Shown piece by piece: positions 26,849-34,063 of a stretch of DNA of 39,463 nucleotides. Below the pieces are notes generated by a model, which saw only the letters and a program-made list of their open reading frames with translations, did not search any database and was not told where the DNA came from. A program made the translations under genes and the position numbers. Numbering within the stretch: the first letter of the stretch is position 1; each line of letters starts with the position of its first letter. Source of the DNA: Ensifer oleiphilus (GTDB lineage Bacteria; Pseudomonadota; Alphaproteobacteria; Rhizobiales; Rhizobiaceae); NCBI RefSeq assembly GCF_013371465.1, contig NZ_JABWDU010000016.1:1-39463 (forward strand). The letters are read 5' to 3'.

Positions 26849-27943
26849 ATGGACACGATCGAGGACAGGATTGCCAACGTCACGGGAAACGCCTCGACCG
26901 GTGCGGCCGGAAAGCGATCCGGCAAGCGGAAGAAGGTTGGCATGCTGCTGTGCCTCGGTGCTGCGGTCGCCATCGTCGGCGGCTGGGCCTGGGCGCATCC
27001 AGGCGACGAGGCCTCGACCGATAACGCCTATGTCCGTGGCGACTTGACGTCGCTTGCGCCGAAGATCGCCGGGTATGTCGTGGCCGTCGAGGTCCAGGAC
27101 AATCAGAGTGTCCGGGCGGGCGATGTGCTTTTCCGGATCGATGACCGGGACTATCGGGCTCGCTTTGCACAGGCGGCGGCCAACGTCGAAGCGGCACGCG
27201 CTCGGCTGGTCAATGTCGATGCGGAAACGGAGCTTCAGCACGCCCTCATTCGCCAGGCCGAAGCCCAGAAGCTGTCAGCCGTCGCAGAGATGAATCTCGC
27301 TGCCAAGGCATATGAACGCCGGCGCGAACTGATCCGCAGCAATACCATCAGTCAGGCGCACGTTGACGAAAGTGATGCGGCGCGGTCGAAAACGCAGGCG
27401 GGCGTCTCTGCGGCCTCCGCAACGATCGAAGCGCAGAAGCAACGCATTGCAGTCCTTGCGGCACAGCGTGAGGCCGCCGTCGCAGCCGTGGCCCAGGCAG
27501 AGGCTGCACGCGACCTTTCCCAGATCGATCTCGAAAGCACGGTCGTGCGTGCCCCGGTTGGTGGCGTCATCGGCAACCGTCAGGTTCGCGTCGGCCGTTT
27601 CGTCGCTCCCGGCACGTCCCTGCTCGACATCGTTCCGGTCGACGACCTGTGGGTTGTCGCCAATTTCAAGGAAACGCAGCTCGAGCATATTCAGCCGGGT
27701 CAGCGCGTCCGGATCAGCATCGACGGGTATCCGGGGCAAACCCTTGAAGGCAGGGTTGACAGCTTTGCGCCGGGCAGCGGTTCGGCCTTCAGCCTGCTGC
27801 CCTCGGACAATGCAACCGGTAACTTCGTCCGTGTCGTCCAGCGGGTGCCGGTCAAGATCCGATTTGCGCGCAACCCCTTGACTGGTCGCCTCGTGCCGGG
27901 GCTGTCGGCGAGGGTCGACGTGGATCTCGGGAGCGGGTCATGA
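26849..27943 (+). CDS. HlyD/EmrA-like membrane fusion protein
   Basis: A 364-aa periplasmic adaptor. One N-terminal membrane helix (about residues 30-50, VGMLLCLGAAVAIVGGWAWA), then biotinyl-lipoyl half motifs (DNAYVRGDLTSLAPKIAGYV and VRAPVGGVIGNRQVRVGRFV) around a long coiled-coil hairpin (about 95-220), and a beta-barrel end (VVANFKETQLEHIQPGQRV). It bridges the inner-membrane transporter to the outer membrane. AAGGA precedes ATG by 9 nt. It overlaps the MFS gene by ATGA. Substrate is likely a toxic hydrophobic compound, by family only. Confidence 0.9.
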   Translation: MDTIEDRIANVTGNASTGAAGKRSGKRKKVGMLLCLGAAVAIVGGWAWAHPGDEASTDNAYVRGDLTSLAPKIAGYVVAVEVQDNQSVRAGDVLFRIDDRDYRARFAQAAANVEAARARLVNVDAETELQHALIRQAEAQKLSAVAEMNLAAKAYERRRELIRSNTISQAHVDESDAARSKTQAGVSAASATIEAQKQRIAVLAAQREAAVAAVAQAEAARDLSQIDLESTVVRAPVGGVIGNRQVRVGRFVAPGTSLLDIVPVDDLWVVANFKETQLEHIQPGQRVRISIDGYPGQTLEGRVDSFAPGSGSAFSLLPSDNATGNFVRVVQRVPVKIRFARNPLTGRLVPGLSARVDVDLGSGS

Positions 27944-29535
27944 CCACGCACATCGTCGCCACGGTGAAACACAAGACATTTGTGTCAGCCACGCTGCTCG
28001 TCGCCGGCATCGTGTTTGCGGCACTGACAGAGGCGATTGCGAGCACCATTCTTTCGCTCAGCCGCGGAGACATCATCGGCGACATCTATGCCACGCCCGA
28101 CGAATTCGCCTGGCTCGACGTCGGCTATACCGCCTTCAAGCTCATCGGCTTCATGGTCGCCGCTTCGATGCTGACCCGCATCCGGCCGCTCAGTCTCGTC
28201 ATCGCATCGACGCTCGCCATGGGGCTTGCGTCTGGGATGGCGTCCGCGACGACGTCGCTCGATCTCCTGATTGCGCTCAGGATTATTCAGGGGCTTGCCG
28301 GCGGTGTCCTGCTCGTTGCAGGGCAGACCACCATCTTCTTTGCATTTCGGAGCGCCCATCAGCCAATCCTTCAGGCGCTGTTTGCCATGGGCGCGGTGGT
28401 CGCGCCCGCAACGGTCGCCCCCGCGCTTCAGGGATGGTTGCTGGACAGCCAGTCGTGGACCTGGATCTTCTACTGCAATGTCGTTCTGTCTCTGGCCGCC
28501 GCAGGACTTCTCCTGATGGTCGAGGTTCCGGCACCCGCCACGACGAGGCACCGCCCCCTCGACTGGGTCGGGCTTTCACTGGTTTCGGTCGCGCTTTTCT
28601 GCTTCAGCTATGTCCTCAGCCAGGGCAGCCGCTGGGACTGGTTCGAAGAGTCGCGCATTCTTTGGCTCTCGGTGGCTGGCGTAGCCTCGCTGTTCCTGTT
28701 TCTCGGGCAGCAGGTGCTGCGCAAGGGCACCGGCCTGTTCGATTTTTCCCTGTTCAGATCCGACGATTTCGCCTTCGCTTTCATCGTCAGTTTTGTCGCC
28801 GGCGCGGCACTGTTTGGCAGCGCGTTCCTGATCCCGGCGTTCGCCGTATCCGTTCTGGCCTTCACGCCGACCGACGCCGGCCTGCTGCTCCTGCCGAGCG
28901 GCGCCCTCTTCGTTGCGGCCCTGCTCCTGGCCGCCTTCCTGATGCAGGTCCGTCGGCTTCCCCCGTTCGCGACCGTGCCCTTCGGTATTGTGATGATTAT
29001 GCTGGCGATGTGGATGCTGTCCGGGTCGACGAGTGAAAGCGGTGCCGCTGACATGATGGCCGCGATCCTTTTGCGCGGCCTTGGCCTTGGGTTCCTGTTT
29101 ATGTCGATCACCTTGATTGCCTTCGGCAATCTCGACCGGCGAAACCTCGCCTCCGGGATCGGACTGTTCAATACCGGGCGCCAGCTTGGCGGTCTTGTCG
29201 GTGTTGCCGGGCTTCAGACCCTTATCGACCACAATGTCGCGGGAAATGTCGTAGTCCTCGGCGCGAGCGTTAATGCCGGAGGCCAGGCCGTCATGGAACG
29301 TCTGGCCGCAACGACTGCCATGCTTGCGGCACGGGGCATGGATGCCGCTCCTGCCGGTCGGGCCGCGATGGCGCTTCTCGGTCGGGCCGTTGCTGGGCAA
29401 TCCATCGTGATCGCTTTCGACACGGCGTTCAACGCCGTGGCGCTGCTGTTCGTCGTCGCAGCGCCCGTGCTCGTGGCCATCAAGCTCGGCCTGGCCCGGC
29501 GCGCCAAGGCGCGCCACACCCACGCCGGCCGTTGA
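27940..29535 (+). CDS. DHA2-family MFS drug exporter (EmrB-like)
   Basis: A 531-aa inner-membrane antiporter with about 14 hydrophobic segments. The region AWLDVGYTAFKLIGFMVAAS corresponds to helix 2 of EmrB-type proteins and RIIQGLAGGVLL to helix 4; the usual motif C appears as APATVAPALQGWLLD. It pairs with the adaptor encoded immediately upstream (4-nt overlap). Export is proton driven in this family. A C-terminal basic tail (RRAKARHTHAGR) is typical. There is no TolC-like gene in the window, so an outer-membrane partner must be elsewhere. Together with NmrA-1 this forms a likely detoxification operon. Confidence 0.9.
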   Translation: MTTHIVATVKHKTFVSATLLVAGIVFAALTEAIASTILSLSRGDIIGDIYATPDEFAWLDVGYTAFKLIGFMVAASMLTRIRPLSLVIASTLAMGLASGMASATTSLDLLIALRIIQGLAGGVLLVAGQTTIFFAFRSAHQPILQALFAMGAVVAPATVAPALQGWLLDSQSWTWIFYCNVVLSLAAAGLLLMVEVPAPATTRHRPLDWVGLSLVSVALFCFSYVLSQGSRWDWFEESRILWLSVAGVASLFLFLGQQVLRKGTGLFDFSLFRSDDFAFAFIVSFVAGAALFGSAFLIPAFAVSVLAFTPTDAGLLLLPSGALFVAALLLAAFLMQVRRLPPFATVPFGIVMIMLAMWMLSGSTSESGAADMMAAILLRGLGLGFLFMSITLIAFGNLDRRNLASGIGLFNTGRQLGGLVGVAGLQTLIDHNVAGNVVVLGASVNAGGQAVMERLAATTAMLAARGMDAAPAGRAAMALLGRAVAGQSIVIAFDTAFNAVALLFVVAAPVLVAIKLGLARRAKARHTHAGR

Positions 29536-29552
29536 CCGAACGGAACCGCCCT

Positions 29553-29596
29553 AAACCGAGGTATAGCTCGACCGTCAACGTCGCTCGAACCTAGAG
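29553..29596 (+). promoter_or_regulatory. regulon motif site A with -10-like CTAGAG
   Basis: AAACCGAGGTATAGCT (29553-29568) is close to the consensus element, and CTAGAG (29591-29596) follows. GGTATAGCTCGACCG and CGAACCTAGAG are shared with site B upstream of the paralogous MBL-1. The predicted leader to MBL-2 is about 48 nt, matching site B. Confidence 0.68.
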
Positions 29597-29650
29597 TCCA
29601 CCACATCAACCGAGAACCACACGTTTCATCAGGGAAAACAGGAGGACATC

Positions 29651-30598
29651 ATGACGCCGGCAGAAGCAAGATCTCACACGAACACGACCGTCGAACCCGC
29701 GCTGTCCGGTCGGTCGGCTCCAGAAGAGCTGGTTCCATCGCGCTATGCCGTCAAGGTCGGTGACATCGAGGTCCTGGTCGTCAGCGATGGGGTTTTGCCA
29801 TTGCCAACCACGATGCTGGGACACAACGCCGACGCCGCCGATCGGGCAGCCTGGCTCGACGGCATGTTCCTGCCGGCCGACGCCTTCGACTGGTCGCTGA
29901 ACGTGGTCGTGGTGCGAAGCGGCGCACAAACTATTCTTATCGATGCCGGGCTTGGCCTGGATCCGGACTTGAACCTGCCGCGCGCCGGTCAACTGATCAG
30001 GCGACTGACGGCTGCAGGCATCGACCTTGGATCCGTGACCGATGTGGTTCTGACGCACATGCACATGGACCATATCGGCGGATTGCTGGTTGATGGCGTG
30101 AAGGAGCAACTGCGTCCGGATCTGCGCATCCACGTCGCCGCCGCCGAGATCAAGTTCTGGGAATCGCCTGATTTCTCGCATGCGGTCATGCCGCAGGGTT
30201 TCCCGGATGCGCTGAGGGCAACGGCCAAACGCTTTGCGAACGAGTACCGCAACCATCTTCGACCTTTCGAGGACAGGTGCGAGGTTGCGCCGGGTGTGGT
30301 TGCCGAGCGCACCGGCGGCCATACGCCTGGGCACTGCGTGGTCCGGGTGGCTTCGGGAGGCGACCGGCTGATGTTTGCCGGCGACGCCCTGTTCGCCGTC
30401 GCCTTCGACCATCCCGACTGGTTCAACGGTTTTGAACACGACCCCGAGGAGGCAGCTCGCGTTCGGGTGCGTCTCATGAACGAACTGGCCGAGACGGGAT
30501 CGTCGCTGGTGGCCACGCACCTGCCTTTCCCGTCCGTCGGGCATGTGGCGATCGACGGCGATCGCTTCCGGTGGGTTCCGGTGTTCTGGGATTACTGA
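29651..30598 (+). CDS. MBL-fold metallo-hydrolase (MBL-2)
   Basis: A 315-aa paralogue of MBL-1 with the same metal ligands: THMHMDHIGG, GGHTPGHC, AGDALF and ATHLPF. Long stretches such as ELVPSRYAVKVGDI and LTAAGID/SVTDVVLTHMH are shared. GGAGG stands 6 nt before ATG. It heads a likely operon with the cyclic-nucleotide-domain MscS channel 156 nt downstream. Substrate unknown; lactone or ester hydrolysis is possible by fold. That both the gene and its promoter are duplicated, while the downstream partner differs (cyclase versus channel), is the notable point. Confidence 0.9.
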   Translation: MTPAEARSHTNTTVEPALSGRSAPEELVPSRYAVKVGDIEVLVVSDGVLPLPTTMLGHNADAADRAAWLDGMFLPADAFDWSLNVVVVRSGAQTILIDAGLGLDPDLNLPRAGQLIRRLTAAGIDLGSVTDVVLTHMHMDHIGGLLVDGVKEQLRPDLRIHVAAAEIKFWESPDFSHAVMPQGFPDALRATAKRFANEYRNHLRPFEDRCEVAPGVVAERTGGHTPGHCVVRVASGGDRLMFAGDALFAVAFDHPDWFNGFEHDPEEAARVRVRLMNELAETGSSLVATHLPFPSVGHVAIDGDRFRWVPVFWDY

Positions 30599-30702
30599 CG
30601 TCTCAAGCTTAGCGATTGCGCGCAAGGACCATCGGTTCGTCTTGTTCTCCATCCCGGAGCAGAGCACGGCCGATGGTTTTGCGTTTCATGGCGACAAGGG
30701 CG

Positions 30703-30751
30703 GCCTCGCAGGGAGTGTCGCGGAGGGAGAAAAGTCGCCTCGCAGGGAGTG
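30703..30751 (+). repeat. 15-bp direct repeat around the channel ribosome site
   Basis: GCCTCGCAGGGAGTG occurs at 30703-30717 and again at 30737-30751, 34 nt apart. The second copy contains the GGGAG ribosome-binding site of the MscS gene; the first is a decoy-like copy without a start codon in place. It looks like a small tandem duplication in the leader. Confidence 0.7.
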
Positions 30752-30754
30752 GAA

Positions 30755-32242
30755 ATGGACCAGCAACCCCAATTATTGCCCGTCCTCGTCTGCGTTCTGG
30801 GCATCGCCGGAATTGTCGTCTGGCATTTGCAGGGCAGGGCGCGCCCAACCGCGCGGCTGGTCGTGCAGATCGCCTTCTTCGCGTCGATGACGGCGGTGCT
30901 CGCCTACACCCGCCTCAATCCGTTTCGCTACGACCGGACCGATCTCGAAGGCGCTCAGACACTGCTCGTGGCGGCAAAGACGCTCTGGTGGGTGCATCTC
31001 TCCTGGGCGGCGATCGGGTTCATCCGGCTTTACCTTGTCCTCGATGGCCGACCGCGGGAAGCGCGACTGATCCAGGATCTGGTTGTTGCGGTCGTCTATC
31101 TCGGCGTGCTGCTCTCGATCCTGGCATTCGTCTTTGGCGTGCCAATCGGGGGCTTGCTGGCGACGTCGGGTGTCATTGCGATCATTCTCGGTCTCGCGTT
31201 GCAGAGCACCTTGGGTGACGTCTTCTCGGGCATAGCGCTGACCCTTGGTCGCCCTTATATCCTTGGTGACTGGATCTGTCTCAGTGACGGAACGGAAGGC
31301 CGGGTGGTCTCAAGCAACTGGCGGTCGACGCATTTGCTGACCGCAGCCCACAATCTCGTCGTGCTGCCCAACAGCGTCCTGGCAAAGGTGGGGCTGACCA
31401 ATATCAGTCAGCCGGACGAGAACCACCAGATCATTGTCTCGGTTCGCGTGGTTCCGACGCGCATGCCGCGGATGATCGTTGACGTGATGCATGCGGTTCT
31501 CGACAGTTGCAACGCGATCGTGAAAGAGCCGCCTCCAACCGTCGGGCTCATGGGGCTCGATGCCAGCGCCATCACGGTGGAACTCCAGTTCCGGGTCACC
31601 AGCCCGGCACAGCGCGGCCCGGCGCGCAACGAAATCATCGATCTGGTCTATCGGCATTGCCGGGCAAACGGGCTGCAACTGGCTCTACCGCCCGAGAGCA
31701 CGCTCATGCAAAGCCCTGCCAGGTCCGACCTGCAGCACACTGTCGCACCGGCACAGGACCTGATCGACGCGATCCCAATCTTTTCCAATCTCAGCCAGGA
31801 AGAACGCGATACGCTTGCGGCCGCGGCGACGCCGCGCAGCTTTGCCGCCGGCGCCGAAATCGTCAGAGAAGGCCGGTCGCTCCAAAGCCTGATGATGATC
31901 AAGAACGGCGTGGTGTCGCTGAAGAGCGGGGATGTGGAAATCGCGCGCTTGGCCCCCGGTGATTTCTTCGGCGAGGACGGCCTTCTGGCCGGAATGAAGG
32001 AGAGACACGACCTCCACGCCGTCACCCGCCTTACCGTCTATGAGGTCGATCAGGCCGCGTTGGCGCCGCTCTTGTCGAAGCGCCCGGAAATTGCGGAGGA
32101 TCTGGCAGCCCACCTGGCGCAACGCGAAGCGATCGGAGCAGGTTCGCAATTGCCTGCGAACCAGCACGAGCGGCGCAAGCTGGACCTGCTTCATGCCATC
32201 CGCTCCATCTTTCGAAGCCAGCGTGAAAGCGCGAACGGCTGA
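30755..32242 (+). CDS. MscS-type channel with C-terminal cyclic-nucleotide-binding domain
   Basis: A 495-aa bCNG-like membrane protein. Four or five N-terminal helices lead to the pore-lining MscS segment (GLLATSGVIAIILGLALQST, LGDVFSGIALTL) and the beta domain (GDWICLSDGTEGRVVSSNWR). Residues ~338-450 are a cNMP-binding fold (IFSNLSQEERDTLAAAATPR; GDFFGEDGLLAGMKERHDLH) with the FGE of the phosphate-binding cassette. In this family cyclic nucleotide and membrane tension modulate gating. ATG at 30755 follows GGAG by about 6 nt; a GTG two codons upstream is less well placed. Downstream of MBL-2 in the same direction, it mirrors MBL-1/cyclase and is a natural reader of the cyclase product, which is inference. 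Confidence 0.9.
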   Translation: MDQQPQLLPVLVCVLGIAGIVVWHLQGRARPTARLVVQIAFFASMTAVLAYTRLNPFRYDRTDLEGAQTLLVAAKTLWWVHLSWAAIGFIRLYLVLDGRPREARLIQDLVVAVVYLGVLLSILAFVFGVPIGGLLATSGVIAIILGLALQSTLGDVFSGIALTLGRPYILGDWICLSDGTEGRVVSSNWRSTHLLTAAHNLVVLPNSVLAKVGLTNISQPDENHQIIVSVRVVPTRMPRMIVDVMHAVLDSCNAIVKEPPPTVGLMGLDASAITVELQFRVTSPAQRGPARNEIIDLVYRHCRANGLQLALPPESTLMQSPARSDLQHTVAPAQDLIDAIPIFSNLSQEERDTLAAAATPRSFAAGAEIVREGRSLQSLMMIKNGVVSLKSGDVEIARLAPGDFFGEDGLLAGMKERHDLHAVTRLTVYEVDQAALAPLLSKRPEIAEDLAAHLAQREAIGAGSQLPANQHERRKLDLLHAIRSIFRSQRESANG

Positions 32243-32304
32243 GGCGGCGACACGGCGGTTCGTACGCGAGCGCGCCGCCGCCGATACACAATCGCCGCTG
32301 CGGC

Positions 32305-32346
32305 AAACCTACGTATATCTGTTTCTATCCGCAGGCCCGCCATACG
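32305..32346 (+). promoter_or_regulatory. regulon motif site D with -10-like CATACG
   Basis: AAACCTACGTATATCT (32305-32320) matches the element, with CATACG (32341-32346) at the standard distance. The predicted leader to the cupin gene is about 33 nt. It lies in the 144-bp gap after the channel gene. Confidence 0.62.
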
Positions 32347-32386
32347 ATCCCACGCATTGCCAACAACGTGAATGGAGGAGAAATCC

Positions 32387-32797
32387 ATGCGAAAACTAGC
32401 GATTGGCTTGCTGTGTGCGACGCTGATCACCGGACCGGTGGCGGCCTCCGACGAGCCCTATAATGCCAAGGTCACCGTGGTGTTCGACCACGCGCTTCCG
32501 AATGTGCCGGGCAAGAGCATGCGCGGCGTTCTGGTCGAATATGGCCCCGGCGGCCACAACCCGTCACACACCCACCCCAAGAGCGCCTTTATCTATGCGA
32601 CGGTGATCGAAGGCAGCATCAAGAGCCAGATCAACGACGGTCCAGTCAAAGTCTACAAGACCGGTGAGAACTGGATCGAAGTCCCGGGCGATCATCACCG
32701 CGTCAGCGCGAACGCAAGCGACAGCGATCCGGCGAAAATCTTGGCCGTTTTCGTTCTCGATACGACCGCAACGGAGATGGTGCTGCCCGCGAAGTAG
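32387..32797 (+). CDS. secreted cupin-domain protein
   Basis: A 136-aa protein with a signal peptide (MRKLAIGLLCATLITGPVAA, cut before SDEPY) and a single cupin barrel: GPGGHNPSHTHPKSAFIYA supplies His residues and an acidic/aromatic region, and WIEVPGDHHRVSANAS a further His pair. Metal binding is likely, but no specific activity can be read. GGAGG lies 8 nt before ATG. The gene is followed after 55 nt by NmrA-2, so the two form an operon led by motif site D. It would be periplasmic, whereas NmrA-2 is cytoplasmic. Confidence 0.85.
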   Translation: MRKLAIGLLCATLITGPVAASDEPYNAKVTVVFDHALPNVPGKSMRGVLVEYGPGGHNPSHTHPKSAFIYATVIEGSIKSQINDGPVKVYKTGENWIEVPGDHHRVSANASDSDPAKILAVFVLDTTATEMVLPAK

Positions 32798-32852
32798 CCC
32801 CCTTCTTCTCAATCAAACGCGATCCCAAGACGAGCTTGCAAGGAGCAGAACC

Positions 32853-33611
32853 ATGAAAATCGTCATTATCGGCGGCACCGGCCGCATCGGGTCAAAAGTT
32901 GCAGAGCGCCTCAGAAGCAAGGGCCACGACGTGGTGCAATCGGCACCCTCGACGGGCGTCGATACACTGACGGGTGAAGGTCTGGCCGATGTGCTGACCG
33001 GCGCCCAGGCGGTGCTCGACGTGAGCAATTCGCCGTCCTTTGAGCCGGGTGCCGTTCTTTCATTCTTCGAACGATCGACCTCGAACCTGCTTGCGGCGGA
33101 GCGGGCCGCTGGTGTCGGCCACCACGTCGCGCTTTCCATTGTCGGTATCGAACGGTCGCCCGACAATGGCTATTTCCGAGCCAAGGTCGCGCAGGAGAGC
33201 CTGATCAAGAACGGCGGCGTTCCTTACACCATCGTAAGGTCGACGCAGTTCCTGGAGTTCCTCGGCGGCATTGCCGATGAGGCAACTGTCGACAGGACCG
33301 CAAGGGTGTCGTCCGGCGCGTTCCAGCCGATCGCTGCAGACGACGTCGCAGCATTCGTTGCAGAAGCGACGATCGGCAAACCCGAGAACCAGACGATCGA
33401 AATCGCTGGCCCTGAAAAGAAGCCCATGAGCGATTTCATTTCCGAGTATCTGGCAGCCGTCGGCGACAGCCGCAAGGTCGTTGCCGACCCGGACGCCAAG
33501 TACTTCGGTTCGCGCGTCGACGATCAGTCGCTGGTTCCTCTCGGATCCGCCAAGCTGGGTAAGCTCGACTTCAGGAGCTGGAATGCCCAACAACCTCAGG
33601 CGGCCGCCTGA
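32853..33611 (+). CDS. NmrA/SDR-type NAD(P)-binding protein (NmrA-2)
   Basis: A 252-aa paralogue of NmrA-1. The dinucleotide motif is IIGGTGRIGSKVAERLRSKG, and HHVALSIVGIERSPDNGYFRAKVAQE repeats the YFRAK segment. VRSTQFLEFLGGIADEATVD and IEIAGPEKKPMSDFI correspond to the same places in NmrA-1. AAGGAG is 7 nt before ATG. It follows the secreted cupin and ends just before a strong terminator. Unlike NmrA-1, it belongs to a transcript with the shared motif. Possible NAD(P)H-dependent reductase or quinone oxidoreductase-like protein; substrate unknown. Confidence 0.88.
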   Translation: MKIVIIGGTGRIGSKVAERLRSKGHDVVQSAPSTGVDTLTGEGLADVLTGAQAVLDVSNSPSFEPGAVLSFFERSTSNLLAAERAAGVGHHVALSIVGIERSPDNGYFRAKVAQESLIKNGGVPYTIVRSTQFLEFLGGIADEATVDRTARVSSGAFQPIAADDVAAFVAEATIGKPENQTIEIAGPEKKPMSDFISEYLAAVGDSRKVVADPDAKYFGSRVDDQSLVPLGSAKLGKLDFRSWNAQQPQAAA

Positions 33612-33619
33612 GATCGCTC

Positions 33620-33666
33620 CGTCGGGCCGATGCGACAACGAAAAGCGCATCGGCCCGACGCTTTTT
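33620..33666 (+). terminator. intrinsic terminator after NmrA-2
   Basis: A perfect 15-bp stem (CGTCGGGCCGATGCG, 33620-33634, with its reverse complement at 33646-33660) around an 11-nt A-rich loop is followed by a T5 run (33662-33666). This is the clearest rho-independent terminator in the window. The rest of the 323-bp gap up to 33934 holds motif site C. Confidence 0.9.
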
Positions 33667-33843
33667 GTCTTCGGTGCAAGGCAAAGCTGCCGCGGCTATC
33701 CTGCCGGCGTGCTGGTCCAAGTGGGCGCTGGGTGACCGCAGCCGGGTCGGCCAGCCTTGAATGAATGACCGCATGACATCAAGAAGATCCCCGTTTTCAG
33801 TCTGCCCCACCTCAGAGGAGCGGTCGGCGATCGGGCGGCGCAT

Positions 33844-33886
33844 AAACGGATGTATAGCTCCGAACGCGGCGGGTTTCCGGCACGAT
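33844..33886 (+). promoter_or_regulatory. regulon motif site C with -10-like CACGAT
   Basis: AAACGGATGTATAGCT (33844-33859) matches the element; CACGAT (33881-33886) is at the standard distance but is the weakest -10-like hexamer of the set. It is followed by the 42-aa ORF and the DUF900 gene, with a predicted leader of about 42 nt. Confidence 0.58.
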
Positions 33887-33934
33887 GACGAGCGGCCATG
33901 TCGGTCGATCATGTCAGGCGGAGGACGAAGCACC

Positions 33935-34063
33935 ATGACGCATCAGCAGGCTTCCGATCTCACGTTTCGGATTATGGCGATCGATGTCTGGAACCGCATT
34001 AGTGTCGCGGCCCGAACCGTTCCTGACTCGGCCGACAAGGTCTACGGATTGGACGGTCTCTAG
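33935..34063 (+). CDS. 42-aa ORF resembling the tail of a carboxymuconolactone-decarboxylase protein
   Basis: The frame (MTHQQASDLTFRIMAIDVWN, then RISVAARTVP) matches the pattern AI-x-WNR-x-x-VA-R-x-VPG that closes many carboxymuconolactone decarboxylase/AhpD-like proteins. The catalytic Cys-x-x-Cys part is absent, so the peptide cannot have peroxidase activity. GGAGG lies about 10 nt before ATG, and the TAG stop is followed at once by the ATG of the DUF900 gene. A motif-type promoter lies about 75 nt upstream. It is either a degraded gene that now serves as a coupled leader or a small functional protein; I cannot decide. Confidence 0.5.
   Translation: MTHQQASDLTFRIMAIDVWNRISVAARTVPDSADKVYGLDGL

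Noticed and set aside
33761-33934. Extension of the 42-aa ORF to an earlier ATG at 33761
   Set aside because: It would run through the promoter motif, and the extra residues have no coding character.
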